From positions 1 through 42,805 of the forward strand of contig DHHV01000053.1 of NCBI GenBank assembly GCA_002403455.1: a stretch of 42,805 bases of DNA, given 5' to 3'. Positions 33,323 through 41,082 of this stretch are shown piece after piece. Source of the DNA: Hyphomonadaceae bacterium UBA4763. GTDB lineage: Bacteria; Pseudomonadota; Alphaproteobacteria; Caulobacterales; Aquidulcibacteraceae. The notes beneath the pieces are model-generated. The model saw nothing but the letters and a program-made list of their open reading frames with translations, made no database searches and was not told the origin of the DNA. Within the stretch, counting starts at the first letter, position 1, and each line of letters starts with the position of its first letter. Both the position numbers and the translations under genes were made by a program.

Positions 33323-34404
33323 GCGAGGCGGAGATTTTAGCCCGGGTCGAGGGCGCGGTCGGCCGGATCACGCTCAATCGCCCAAAAGCGCTGCATGCGC
33401 TGAACACCGCGATGTGCGCGCAGATGTCGGCGGCTTTGATGGGCTTTGCCGAAGACCCCAAAGTGGCGTTCGTGTTGCTCGATCATGCCGAGGGCACGCG
33501 CGGCTTTTGCGCCGGCGGCGATATCCGCCTGCTGGCCGAGAGCGGGCGCGGCGACGGCGCGGCGGCCGACGCGTTCTTCCGGGTCGAATATCGGCTAAAC
33601 CACCAGATATCGATGTTCCCAAAGCCCTATGTCGCGGTGCTGGACGGCATCACGATGGGCGGCGGTTTTGGCGTTTCGGTGCATGGCTCGCATCGCATCG
33701 CGACGGAAGCCACCGTTTTTGCGATGCCGGAGACGGCGATCGGCCTGATTCCGGATGTCGGCGGCGGCTATGTGCTGCCGCGGCTGGCGGGCGAAATCGG
33801 CATGTGGCTGGCCTTGACCGGTTTGCGGCTGAAGGGGGCCGACGTCGTGCAGGGAGGGATCGCCACGCATTTTGTGCCGGGCCCCGTTTTGCCGGCGATG
33901 AAAAGCGCTTTGCTGGCGGCGTCGTCAGCCGACGGCGTTGAAGCGGTGCTCCCCGAATTTACGACGCCACCTGCCGCTGCCAGCTTTGCGCCGCAGCGCG
34001 GTTTGATTGATCATTGCTTTGGCGGCGACAGCGTCGAAGACATCTTGGCGCGGCTTGGCGCCCAAGACGACCCATGGGCGGCGGCGACCCATGCCGATTT
34101 GCTGACCAAATCCCCGCAGGCGCTGAAAGTGACGTTTCGACAGATGCGCGAAGGCCGCGCGCTCGCGAGCCTCGCCGAGGCGTTAGAGCGGGAATTTCGC
34201 ATCGCCTCGCGCTGTGTGCGCCGCCATGATTTCGCCGAAGGCGTGCGCGCGCTGATCATCGACAAAGACAACGCACCGCGCTGGAACCCAACAAAGCTGG
34301 AAGATGTTAGCGCGGATTTGCTCGATTCGATCTTCGCGCCGCTGCCGGAGTCGGAGATGTGGACGCCTTTGGCGAGCGCTGTACCGGGAAATAGCCGTCA
34401 GTAG
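33319..34404 (+). CDS. 3-hydroxyisobutyryl-CoA hydrolase (enoyl-CoA hydratase family)
   Basis: The 361-residue protein belongs to the crotonase superfamily but is about 100 residues longer than enoyl-CoA hydratases, as in 3-hydroxyisobutyryl-CoA hydrolase. Blocks seen are ITLNRPKALHALN, GTRGFCAGGDIRLL (oxyanion hole), DGITMGGGFGVSVHG and FAMPETAIGLIPDVGGGYVLPRL with the Glu/Asp pair of hydrolases. It releases 3-hydroxyisobutyrate in valine catabolism. The ATG overlaps the dehydrogenase stop (ATGA). The end overlaps by 7 bases the convergent phosphatase pseudogene. Confidence 0.93.
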   Translation: MSEAEILARVEGAVGRITLNRPKALHALNTAMCAQMSAALMGFAEDPKVAFVLLDHAEGTRGFCAGGDIRLLAESGRGDGAAADAFFRVEYRLNHQISMFPKPYVAVLDGITMGGGFGVSVHGSHRIATEATVFAMPETAIGLIPDVGGGYVLPRLAGEIGMWLALTGLRLKGADVVQGGIATHFVPGPVLPAMKSALLAASSADGVEAVLPEFTTPPAAASFAPQRGLIDHCFGGDSVEDILARLGAQDDPWAAATHADLLTKSPQALKVTFRQMREGRALASLAEALEREFRIASRCVRRHDFAEGVRALIIDKDNAPRWNPTKLEDVSADLLDSIFAPLPESEMWTPLASAVPGNSRQ

Positions 34405-34910
34405 GTACTGGCGATCGCAAAGGGCTGGGCCCGCTCGGCGATCTCGCCCCGGCCAATCGCGGCGATCGCGCGGCGCATCCGGCCAGCACGGCCGAGCGCG
34501 GCGTCCGCCAGCGCAACCAGCCGGGCATTGGGCGTAGCGGTCGGCGAGGCGTTGCGTAGGCTCCAGGCGATCGCCTCTTCATCGGCTTGCGGATTGCGCG
34601 CGCAGGCAATCGTGAAGGCCGTCGCCGTGGACCGGCTTATGCCGGCCCAACAATGCACGATCATCGGGGCGTCCGCCTGCCAGGCTTGCGCAAAGCGCAA
34701 GATCGCCTCGACATGCTGCGGTTCTGGCGCGCGATAACCCGGTCATTGCTCGATGATGTCGTCGACGGCGACATGCAAATGCCGGTCAAGGCCGTAATCG
34801 GGCCGCATCGGAAAAGCATCGCTCGGTGACAACAGCGAAATGATCCGGTCCGGCTCATGTTCGGCGATTTGCGGCGCGAGTTCGGCAAGCGAGCAAACGA
34901 TGATCGTCAT
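34398..34910 (-). pseudogene. Protein tyrosine phosphatase gene interrupted by an in-frame TGA
   Basis: The frame starts at ATG 34910 (MTIIVCSLAELAPQIAE) and runs through RPDYGLDRHLHVAVDDIIEQ to a TGA at 34745-34743. The same frame then continues as PGYRAPEPQHVEAILRFAQAW to the intact signature IVHCWAGISRSTATAF (C-x5-R) and a normal end at 34398. Without the stop it would be a 170-residue cytoplasmic phosphatase of the type common in alphaproteobacteria. No frameshift is needed; one base change (for example CGA or TGG to TGA) explains it. Either a recent pseudogene or a sequencing error. It is convergent with the hydrolase gene and downstream of nothing obvious. Confidence 0.85.
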
Positions 34911-34978
34911 GGGTGGCTCATGTGAAAGATGGTTTCGGCGCAGGTCATTGGCCGGCCGTTTTCCTGGCGTCTGAGGGC

Positions 34979-35770
34979 CTATTCCGCCGGGTGAGGCGAC
35001 AACGCTTGGGCGCGTGCGCTCGCTTTGGCGGCGCGGCGCTCGGCCATTTCCATCCGCCATTCGCGCCAGATGACATAGAGAATTTTGGTTCCGGCCCGCA
35101 GCACGCCATTGATCGTGCCGGAAACCTTGGAGACGCCGGCGCGCCGGTTAAGCCGCGACACGGGCACTTCAACAACGCGCTGGCCGCGCCGCAGCGCCCG
35201 CGTTTGCATCTCGACCGTCCAGCCGAAATCGCGATCGCGCATGCCAAGCCCGTCATAGGCAGCGCGGGTGATCGCCCGATAGGGCCCCAAATCGGTGACC
35301 TTTTTGCGCCAGATCGCCCGCATCAGCAACGCCGCCAATTGATTGCCCAGGGCCTGCGGCAAGGTCAGCGCGCCTTTTTCAGCAATCCCGAGGGTGCGCG
35401 AGCCGATCACCAAGTCCGCCGCGCCGGCGGCGATCGGAGCCAGCACGAAAGCGGCTTCTTCGGGCTTGTCCGAGCCGTCCGCGTCCAGAAACAAAAACAC
35501 CTCGGCGCCTAATTCCTTGGCGCGCGCAATGCCCGCAAGGCAGGCTGCGCCATAGCCCGCAAATGGTTCGAACACGACGACCGCGCCGGCGGCGCGGGCG
35601 GTCTCGGCGGTCGCATCGCGCGAGCCATTGTCGGCGACTATGACCCAATCGATCCAGTCTGGCATCGCCGCCAAGACCGGCCCCAGCGCTTCGGCTTCAT
35701 TGCGCGCCGGCAAGATCGCGGCGACGCGGCCCAAACGGTCAGGGCGGGGCAAGGGCGCAATCGGGGTCAT
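34979..35770 (-). CDS. Family 2 glycosyltransferase
   Basis: The 263-residue GT-A enzyme has the nucleotide-sugar site AAILPARNEAEALGPVL, VIVADNGSRDATAETA and the metal-binding FLFLDADGSDKPEE. It lacks membrane segments, so it probably transfers a sugar to a lipid or polysaccharide at the cytoplasmic face. The MRDRDFGWTVEMQTRALRRGQRVVEVPV block recalls dolichyl-phosphate-mannose-synthase-type and undecaprenyl-phosphate glycosyltransferases. Its ATG overlaps the stop of the GT-C gene (ATGA), so it may supply a polyprenyl-phosphate sugar to that protein. Confidence 0.92.
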   Translation of the reverse strand: MTPIAPLPRPDRLGRVAAILPARNEAEALGPVLAAMPDWIDWVIVADNGSRDATAETARAAGAVVVFEPFAGYGAACLAGIARAKELGAEVFLFLDADGSDKPEEAAFVLAPIAAGAADLVIGSRTLGIAEKGALTLPQALGNQLAALLMRAIWRKKVTDLGPYRAITRAAYDGLGMRDRDFGWTVEMQTRALRRGQRVVEVPVSRLNRRAGVSKVSGTINGVLRAGTKILYVIWREWRMEMAERRAAKASARAQALSPHPAE

Positions 35771-37239
35771 GTCAAACTCCGGTCAGGCGAACGCGCAAAT
35801 TGGCGCCAGGCGTCATAAATCACAGCGGCGAGGATCGCCGGATGTTGCAGCCAGGGCGTCAGATCGGCGAGGTCTTCGCGATCAATGGCCACAAAACCTT
35901 TCAACGCATAGTAAAGCGGCAGCAAAATTGTGATGGCGGCAACACTGGCTTGCGCGCGCGCGGCCGCCGCGAACACGACAAAACTCGCCGCGTACCAAGG
36001 ATATTGCGCCGGCAGCAGCAAAAACCAAATCACGCTGACGAGAAAAAGCCGAAACGCCAATTGCTGGAACGCGCCGACGGCGGGAGCCGCGATCGCCAGA
36101 GCGGCGATACTCGCGGCGGCGGCGGCGCCGGCGCGGGCGATCAAATTGGGATCGATCGTGGCGATCGCGTCGGCCGCCCGAACCATCGCGGTGACGGCGT
36201 CGAGGCTCAAGGCGAACAGCCAGGAATTGCGTTGCCAAGACTCGGCATAGGCCGCCGCGCCAGACGCCGCGCCGGCCGCTTGCGCCGCCGCCATCGGGGC
36301 GATCCATAAGCCAAGCATCAGACTCGCCAGCGCCCCGCAGGCAATCCAACGCAGGCTCGGCAACCGCCCCTTGCCCCAAACGCTCCGCGCCAATTGCGGA
36401 ACCAGCAGCACCGGCCAGAGCTTGATCCCAGCGGCAAGGCCCGCCATGCCGGCGGCGCGCAAGCCTTTGCCTTGCGCCGCAAAGTGCAGCGCCAGCACCA
36501 GAAACGGCCCCATCAACGCATCGACATGGGCGGAATTGACCGCTTCCTTGGCGACCAAGGGGTTCACCCAATAGGCCGCCGCCCAGAGCGGATTGAGATT
36601 TTGCGACGACAACGCCCGCGCCAACAGCACAAAGGTCGCCGCATCGGCGGCGAAGGTCAGCAGGCGCCAAACCGTGAAATCATACGGCGCCAAAATGTAA
36701 GACAACGCAAAGAACGCTTGCGCCACTGGCGGATAGATCGTCGCCAATTGCGGATTGTTGACGCGTTCGAAGGTTTGGCCGGCTTTGGCCGCCAAATCCT
36801 GGAGCGCCGACGGCGGCGTGCGCTCGGTCCAGCCGACAATGTCATAGACCGACCAGCGATAGGGATCGATCCCATGCGCGATCTGCGCGCCGTCCCACAA
36901 GTACCGAAAATAATCGTCTTCCCAGATCGCCGGCCCGCCGAGAAAAAACAAACGCATGGCAAAACCGATCGCGGCGATGCTCAGCAAGGCGGGCCAGACC
37001 TGATCGCGCGGCGCCGATGCTGGCAGGCTCCAGCCCCGCCAGGCGATGGCCGCAAAAGCGCCCGCCCCGGCCAAGATTACCGCCGCCTGCAAGGTCGGCC
37101 GGGCGTTTTGATAGGTCTCCCAGGCAAATTGCGGGGACAGCGCAAACAAAACGGCGACGAGCGCAAGGCTCGCCGCCGCAAAGATCAACGCGCCGCCCGC
37201 CAGAGCAGAAACAAAGGGACGCGCCCCGGCGGTCAGCAT
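35767..37239 (-). CDS. Polytopic GT-C-type glycosyltransferase
   Basis: The 490-residue membrane protein has about eleven hydrophobic segments. The first periplasmic loop carries IWEDDYFRYLWDGAQIAHGIDPYRWS, the acidic motif of GT-C glycosyltransferases that use polyprenyl-phosphate sugars (mannosyltransferase-like). Further on are NNPQLATIYPPVAQAFFAL and AAYWVNPLVAKEAVNSAHVDALMGPFLVLAL, also typical of this group. It is coupled by a 4-base overlap to a family 2 glycosyltransferase, a likely donor synthase. The acceptor is not evident. A weak AGGA lies before the ATG at 37239. Confidence 0.87.
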   Translation of the reverse strand: MLTAGARPFVSALAGGALIFAAASLALVAVLFALSPQFAWETYQNARPTLQAAVILAGAGAFAAIAWRGWSLPASAPRDQVWPALLSIAAIGFAMRLFFLGGPAIWEDDYFRYLWDGAQIAHGIDPYRWSVYDIVGWTERTPPSALQDLAAKAGQTFERVNNPQLATIYPPVAQAFFALSYILAPYDFTVWRLLTFAADAATFVLLARALSSQNLNPLWAAAYWVNPLVAKEAVNSAHVDALMGPFLVLALHFAAQGKGLRAAGMAGLAAGIKLWPVLLVPQLARSVWGKGRLPSLRWIACGALASLMLGLWIAPMAAAQAAGAASGAAAYAESWQRNSWLFALSLDAVTAMVRAADAIATIDPNLIARAGAAAAASIAALAIAAPAVGAFQQLAFRLFLVSVIWFLLLPAQYPWYAASFVVFAAAARAQASVAAITILLPLYYALKGFVAIDREDLADLTPWLQHPAILAAVIYDAWRQFARSPDRSLT

Positions 37240-37262
37240 CGATCGTTCAATCCTGAAAAGGC

Positions 37263-38207
37263 TTAGCTGCCGCCGCCGCCGAAGCTGCCGCCGCCGCCGC
37301 CGCCGCCACCGAAGCCGCCGCCGCCACCGAAGCCGCCGCCGCCAACGTCACGCGAGGAGGTCGCCACCGGGCGCGGCTGGAAGGACGCCATGGTGAAATC
37401 ATAATTGAATTTGCCGACGGCGCTGACATTCAGCAAATCGGTGGCGAGCTTGCCTTCGGCAAATTGCTTGATGTGGGAAATCACGGCCGCATCATCGCCG
37501 CCGAAATCGGCGCGATACCATTCATAGAGCGAAGAGGCTTCCACTTTGCCTTTGCGAACGGCGACATTGCCGCCGTTGACGAAGGAGCGCGCCGCGCGGG
37601 TCAATTGCGCTTCAACGCGGGTCCCTTCGAACGGCTCGCGTTGCAAGGAGGGCGAGCCCATCGCGGCGGTGAACAGGCCGTAATGGAAATTCGTGCCGGC
37701 AAAGTTCGGACGCAATACGTCATTGATGATTTGGTCCGGCGACATGGCGACGCCATTGATCGTTACCGCCGGCTGCGCGAACAATTTGCCCTCGGAGGTC
37801 GGGAAGCCGCGATATTTGTCGACTTTGCCTTTGCCTTTTTGATCCATCATCAAATTGACGGTCACGGCGTTATGCAGGTTCAGCCAATAAGCCAATTGCT
37901 CATTGCGGTTGAGCGTGGTCGGGTCGACCTTTTGCAGGCGCGCCAGATAGGCGGTCATGATGTTGCGGACCTGCGGATTGCCCGACGCCGCATCATAAGC
38001 AACCAGCACGCGGCCCTTGTCGGCGACGGTCGCGGCGCGCAGCAAAGCGGTCCACTCGTCATGGCGAACCGTCGTGGTGGACTCGGCTTGGCTGATCGAC
38101 CAATCGGTCGAGGCTTCCGCAAAAGCCGGCGCCGCCGCGCCAAAAGCCAAGGTTGCCGCCATGGCGGCGCTGGCCATCCAGATCGAAAGATTGCCGCGAG
38201 TGTTCAT
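37263..38207 (-). CDS. Secreted DUF547 protein with a glycine-rich C-terminal tail
   Basis: The 314-residue protein has a signal peptide (about 1-30, ending APAFA) and a DUF547 domain. The domain shows NRNEQLAYWLNLHNAVTVNLMMDQ, INDVLRPNFAGTNFHYGLFTAAMGSPSLQREPF and the NGGNVAVRKGKVEASSLYEWYRADFGG region. DUF547 proteins are widespread and have no agreed function. The last 22 residues are almost pure Gly with Phe and Ser in a repeating pattern, encoded by a GCC/GCCGCC-rich DNA tract at 37266-37340. AGGAG stands 9-10 bases before the ATG. It follows the DUF1491 gene after 140 bases and precedes the GT-C gene by 23. Confidence 0.9.
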   Translation of the reverse strand: MNTRGNLSIWMASAAMAATLAFGAAAPAFAEASTDWSISQAESTTTVRHDEWTALLRAATVADKGRVLVAYDAASGNPQVRNIMTAYLARLQKVDPTTLNRNEQLAYWLNLHNAVTVNLMMDQKGKGKVDKYRGFPTSEGKLFAQPAVTINGVAMSPDQIINDVLRPNFAGTNFHYGLFTAAMGSPSLQREPFEGTRVEAQLTRAARSFVNGGNVAVRKGKVEASSLYEWYRADFGGDDAAVISHIKQFAEGKLATDLLNVSAVGKFNYDFTMASFQPRPVATSSRDVGGGGFGGGGGFGGGGGGGGSFGGGGS

Positions 38208-38347
38208 TGGACCTGCTCCTCCATCCGCTGCGCTGCGCAGCTGTCGCGATGAGTGATATGCGCGCTAAATCGCCGCAGGTCCTCTCACATGCGCTAACTT
38301 GCGGTCACGTCTTAGCGGGCGGATTTGTGAACTGCTGGTTAGAAATC

Positions 38348-38671
38348 CTATTCCAAAATCGTTTCGGTCAGGAAATGCCGCAAGGCGCGGTCTTCAATTT
38401 CGACCACCCACAGATCGGGGTCGGTGGCGGCGCGGCGCGCGATCATCGCGTCAATCGCATGCCGATCGCTCGCGATGCAGCGGAACGCCCGCTCGGCGTC
38501 GCCGATCCGTTCGGGCGCATAAAGCCGCGCTTCTCCCAAAAGATCGTCGACAACGACCAATACCGCGCCCGCGTCCGGATCGCCGCGTCGGGCGATGACG
38601 GCGTAGCCGCCCTGCAACACGACCCGTTTCAGCAGCGCCTGCACCCACAACTGCGTCTTTAGGTCGCTCAT
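38348..38671 (-). CDS. DUF1491 family protein
   Basis: The 107-residue acidic cytoplasmic protein matches the DUF1491 pattern: LKTQLWVQALLKRVVLQGGYAVIARRGDPDAGAVLVVV at the start and RATDPDLWVVEIEDR near the end. It is almost confined to alphaproteobacteria and has no known function. The ATG at 38671 follows GGGAGCGAGA; the open frame continues upstream to 38848 but overlaps the divergent small membrane gene and is not conserved. Divergent from that gene across a CtrA-like site. Confidence 0.9.
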   Translation of the reverse strand: MSDLKTQLWVQALLKRVVLQGGYAVIARRGDPDAGAVLVVVDDLLGEARLYAPERIGDAERAFRCIASDRHAIDAMIARRAATDPDLWVVEIEDRALRHFLTETILE

Positions 38672-38712
38672 TCTCGCTCCCGGAGGGAATTGTGCTGCGC
38701 GCGCGCGAAAGG

Positions 38713-38728
38713 TTAGCAAAATGTTAAC
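38713..38728 (+). promoter_or_regulatory. CtrA-like box before a small membrane protein
   Basis: TTAG-CAAAATG-TTAAC matches eight of the nine fixed CtrA bases (TTAA-N7-TTAAC). It lies between the divergent DUF1491 gene and the 92-residue membrane-protein gene, ending 19 bases before the start codon of the latter. The close spacing would suit a repressor or a transcript with a short leader. Confidence 0.45.
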
Positions 38729-38747
38729 GCCCCTGGGGAGCGGTGTG

Positions 38748-39026
38748 ATGAAACAAGCGTTATTTTGCCTGCTATTTCTGTTGGTCGTGATTGGGGCGGG
38801 CGTCAGCTTGCACGCAGCGCGCGCATTTGAGGCGGATCGACAGCCCAAACTGGCGGCTTTGACGACCGATCAAGCAGACGGATTGGCGATCGGCGCCGCG
38901 CCGACCCCGTCACGCCTCGTTCCCCTGATCGTCTATGTCAGTTTGGCGCTCGGCGGGCTGATTTTGTCGGGCGGCTTGTTGACATGGCGGGAGCGGCAGT
39001 TCGAACTCGGAAAGCACGACGCCTAA
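38748..39026 (+). CDS. Small membrane protein with two transmembrane segments, unknown function
   Basis: The 92-residue protein is not recognised. It has a hydrophobic N-terminal segment (ALFCLLFLLVVIGAGVSLHA), a loop of about 35 residues that is outside or in the periplasm, and a second segment (LVPLIVYVSLALGGLILSGGLL) followed by a charged end (TWRERQFELGKHDA). The ATG at 38748 has GGGGAG 7 bases upstream, much better than the ATG at 38721, which lies in the CtrA-like box. It converges on the NAD-regulator gene, 8 bases away. Confidence 0.75.
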   Translation: MKQALFCLLFLLVVIGAGVSLHAARAFEADRQPKLAALTTDQADGLAIGAAPTPSRLVPLIVYVSLALGGLILSGGLLTWRERQFELGKHDA

Positions 39027-39034
39027 CACCGCGA

Positions 39035-40063
39035 TCATGACGCGTCCGCCCCATTTTCTTTGCGCGGTCGCTGCAACGGCGTCGCCAGCCCCAAGGCTGA
39101 CGCGACCGGAATAGCTTCGCGCCGAAATCGGAACAATTGCGCCGGTCGCCCGCCCGTATCGGCTTCGACCGCATCAAGGCCCTCAACGAGTCCCGCCCGC
39201 GCCAGCGCCCGCCGGAAATTCTGCGTGTGTAACCGCAGCCCGATCACCCCCTCGGCGACGCGCTGGAGATGGGAGAGCGTGAAACGCGGCGGCAGCAATT
39301 CGAAGATCACGGGGCGATATTTGACCTTGGCGCGCAAGCGTCCGATTGCCGTCGCCAAAATCCGGCGGTGATCAGAGGGCATGGGCTCGCCCCAATCAGC
39401 AACAGGAGCGTCAGCGCGCGGCTCAAGACCGCGGTCGCGGTGAGCCTCCTGCACCAGCCCCGCTTCATAAAGCAGTTCATAACGATCGAGCGCGCGTTCC
39501 TCGTTCCACGGCCGATCGTTCAGGGCGAACAGGCTTTCCATCCGGTCGACAAGCGCGGCGCGTCCCTTTGTCCAGGCCGCCAATGCGGGGGCAAGGCGCA
39601 GGTCGATCCGCGGCGGCCGACCTTTGCGCCAATCCTCCCACGGAAAATGCCGGTACCAGCCGCGCCAGCCGGCGTCGCTGCGCAAAATCGGGGAGGGCTC
39701 CGGCGCCAAAGCCAAATAGCCAATCGAGATGATCCGCTCGCCTTGTGCGCGCCCCTCATCCGACATTGCCGCACGCGGCAGATCGCGGCCGCGATCGCCA
39801 AAGGTGTATAATTGCTCGACATAACCGATATCAAAGCCGGTTTGCGAGCTCACCCAATTGCGCAAAGCCAGTTCAAAGGTGCGATCGGCGCGGGGATTAA
39901 AAGGGCCAAAGGGCAGACCTTCGGCCCCGTCAAAACGGGCGTCGCGGGCGCACAGGCTCAACGGACCCTGGGCGTCGGCAGCGACGATCACCGCCGACAG
40001 CCCGATGACGATCTCCGCAAGGGCCGGCGCCCGCGCAGGCTGTTTGAAGGATTGATCGCTCAC
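39035..40063 (-). CDS. NAD-metabolism regulator: NUDIX-like domain plus winged helix (NrtR/NadQ type)
   Basis: The 342-residue protein has an N-terminal NUDIX-like domain lacking a full Nudix box, and a C-terminal winged-helix region with YRPVIFELLPPRFTLSHLQRVAEGVIGLRLHTQNFRRALA. The latter is the signature of the NrtR-like family; the long alphaproteobacterial form is annotated as an NAD regulator. Such proteins repress NAD synthesis genes and sense an NAD-related ligand. The start codon is GTG at 40063 with a weak ribosome-binding site. No nad gene lies beside it here. It follows the SapC gene by 52 bases on the same strand. Confidence 0.85.
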   Translation of the reverse strand: MSDQSFKQPARAPALAEIVIGLSAVIVAADAQGPLSLCARDARFDGAEGLPFGPFNPRADRTFELALRNWVSSQTGFDIGYVEQLYTFGDRGRDLPRAAMSDEGRAQGERIISIGYLALAPEPSPILRSDAGWRGWYRHFPWEDWRKGRPPRIDLRLAPALAAWTKGRAALVDRMESLFALNDRPWNEERALDRYELLYEAGLVQEAHRDRGLEPRADAPVADWGEPMPSDHRRILATAIGRLRAKVKYRPVIFELLPPRFTLSHLQRVAEGVIGLRLHTQNFRRALARAGLVEGLDAVEADTGGRPAQLFRFRREAIPVASALGLATPLQRPRKENGADAS

Positions 40064-40115
40064 GCCATTGCTTTAGGCGCGAAACGCCCGGAAGCAAACG
40101 CGCGCGCCGCGCTTT

Positions 40116-40913
40116 TTAGTTCATCTGCGCCGCCGCAGGCTGCGCCGCCATCGCCCGCCGGATGACGCGGTTGATGATCTTCGACCAATGCATTTGCGAC
40201 AGCAAATGCGCGTAGATCGCCGGAATGGCGCCGCGATCACGCAGGCGCAAATAGGCGTCCGTCGACAATTCGTTCAATTTCTTCTCGGACACCTGGAAGA
40301 ATTCGGCGACCTTCTGCGGCTCGCCGCTGGTTGCCCCTTTGTCATCGGTCGGTTGGAAGGTGATGGTTTTGGTCTCAAACAAATCGAGATCTTGCATCAC
40401 CCGAACGAATTCCAACGTCATGCGGCGCTGGCGCTCGACTTCCTTCAGCATTTCAATCGCGTTTTGCGTGTATTGGGTCGGCTGACCGTTTTCGAACAAC
40501 GGCACTTCTCCGCCAACGCCCAGCATCGGCGCTTGGCGATCGATGCAGACGACGAGCCGGTCATTGGCCGGGTCATTGGCGAACACAAAAGGATATTGCC
40601 GCACAAAGGTCGGCACATAGACTTCGGGGTCCAACTCGCCATCCGGCGTGATAAAGACGTTTTCTTCGGTCCGCGCGCCCATCACCGCTGCCGGCGCCTT
40701 GCTATCGCCAAGGAAAATGATCGGAAAGCTCGACGTCGCAAAGCCAAACTCGCCGATCGAGAGGGGCGACAAATGCAATTTGCCCATGAACGCGAAGGGG
40801 CGATCAATGCGCTTCAGCGTCAATTGGCCATGCGCTTCCGCCGACAACGGCTCTGGTTGGTTATAAGGCGGCATCACGCCACGAATGCCGACGGCGTCAG
40901 GACCTGGTTGCAT
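40116..40913 (-). CDS. SapC family protein
   Basis: The 265-residue protein is a SapC family member, named after an S-layer associated gene of Campylobacter. Seen are PPYNQPEPLSAEAHGQLTLKRIDRPFAFMG, IGEFGFATSSFPIIFLGD, VPTFVRQYPFVFAND and LVVCIDRQAPML. Most are of unknown function in alphaproteobacteria and are often found near tryptophan halogenase or TonB receptor genes, neither of which is present. The ATG at 40913 (GGGGGTGTAAAG upstream) starts the conserved region; the frame is open to 41048 but the added residues are not typical. Confidence 0.9.
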   Translation of the reverse strand: MQPGPDAVGIRGVMPPYNQPEPLSAEAHGQLTLKRIDRPFAFMGKLHLSPLSIGEFGFATSSFPIIFLGDSKAPAAVMGARTEENVFITPDGELDPEVYVPTFVRQYPFVFANDPANDRLVVCIDRQAPMLGVGGEVPLFENGQPTQYTQNAIEMLKEVERQRRMTLEFVRVMQDLDLFETKTITFQPTDDKGATSGEPQKVAEFFQVSEKKLNELSTDAYLRLRDRGAIPAIYAHLLSQMHWSKIINRVIRRAMAAQPAAAQMN

Positions 40914-41082
40914 AAGCTTTACACCCCCGCGAAACGAGAAACGAGCGCCCGCATAACGAAGCTGCGCTGCAATGACAATTGGGGTCGGATCAATTTCGCA
41001 AGGATCGCTGCGGGCCAATTCCCAAGCCATTGGCGGCGGGTTAAGCATTCACCCGGAACCGTTTTAACCGGAGAAAGCGCGT

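Noticed and set aside
34740..34748. Selenocysteine codon in the tyrosine phosphatase
   Set aside because: The TGA is not at the catalytic Cys, no bacterial SECIS-like hairpin is obvious just downstream, and the family has no selenoproteins that I know of; a nonsense mutation or sequencing error is simpler.
36394..37266. Long plus-strand open frame opposite the GT-C gene
   Set aside because: It is rich in Arg, Gln and His with no recognisable domain and mirrors a clear membrane protein on the minus strand, as expected for a shadow frame in GC-rich DNA.
37263..37345. Possible tandem-repeat or CRISPR-like array in the GCC-rich tract
   Set aside because: It is the coding sequence of a glycine-rich protein tail; there are no spacers and no regular repeat unit. 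No CRISPR array was seen anywhere in the window.
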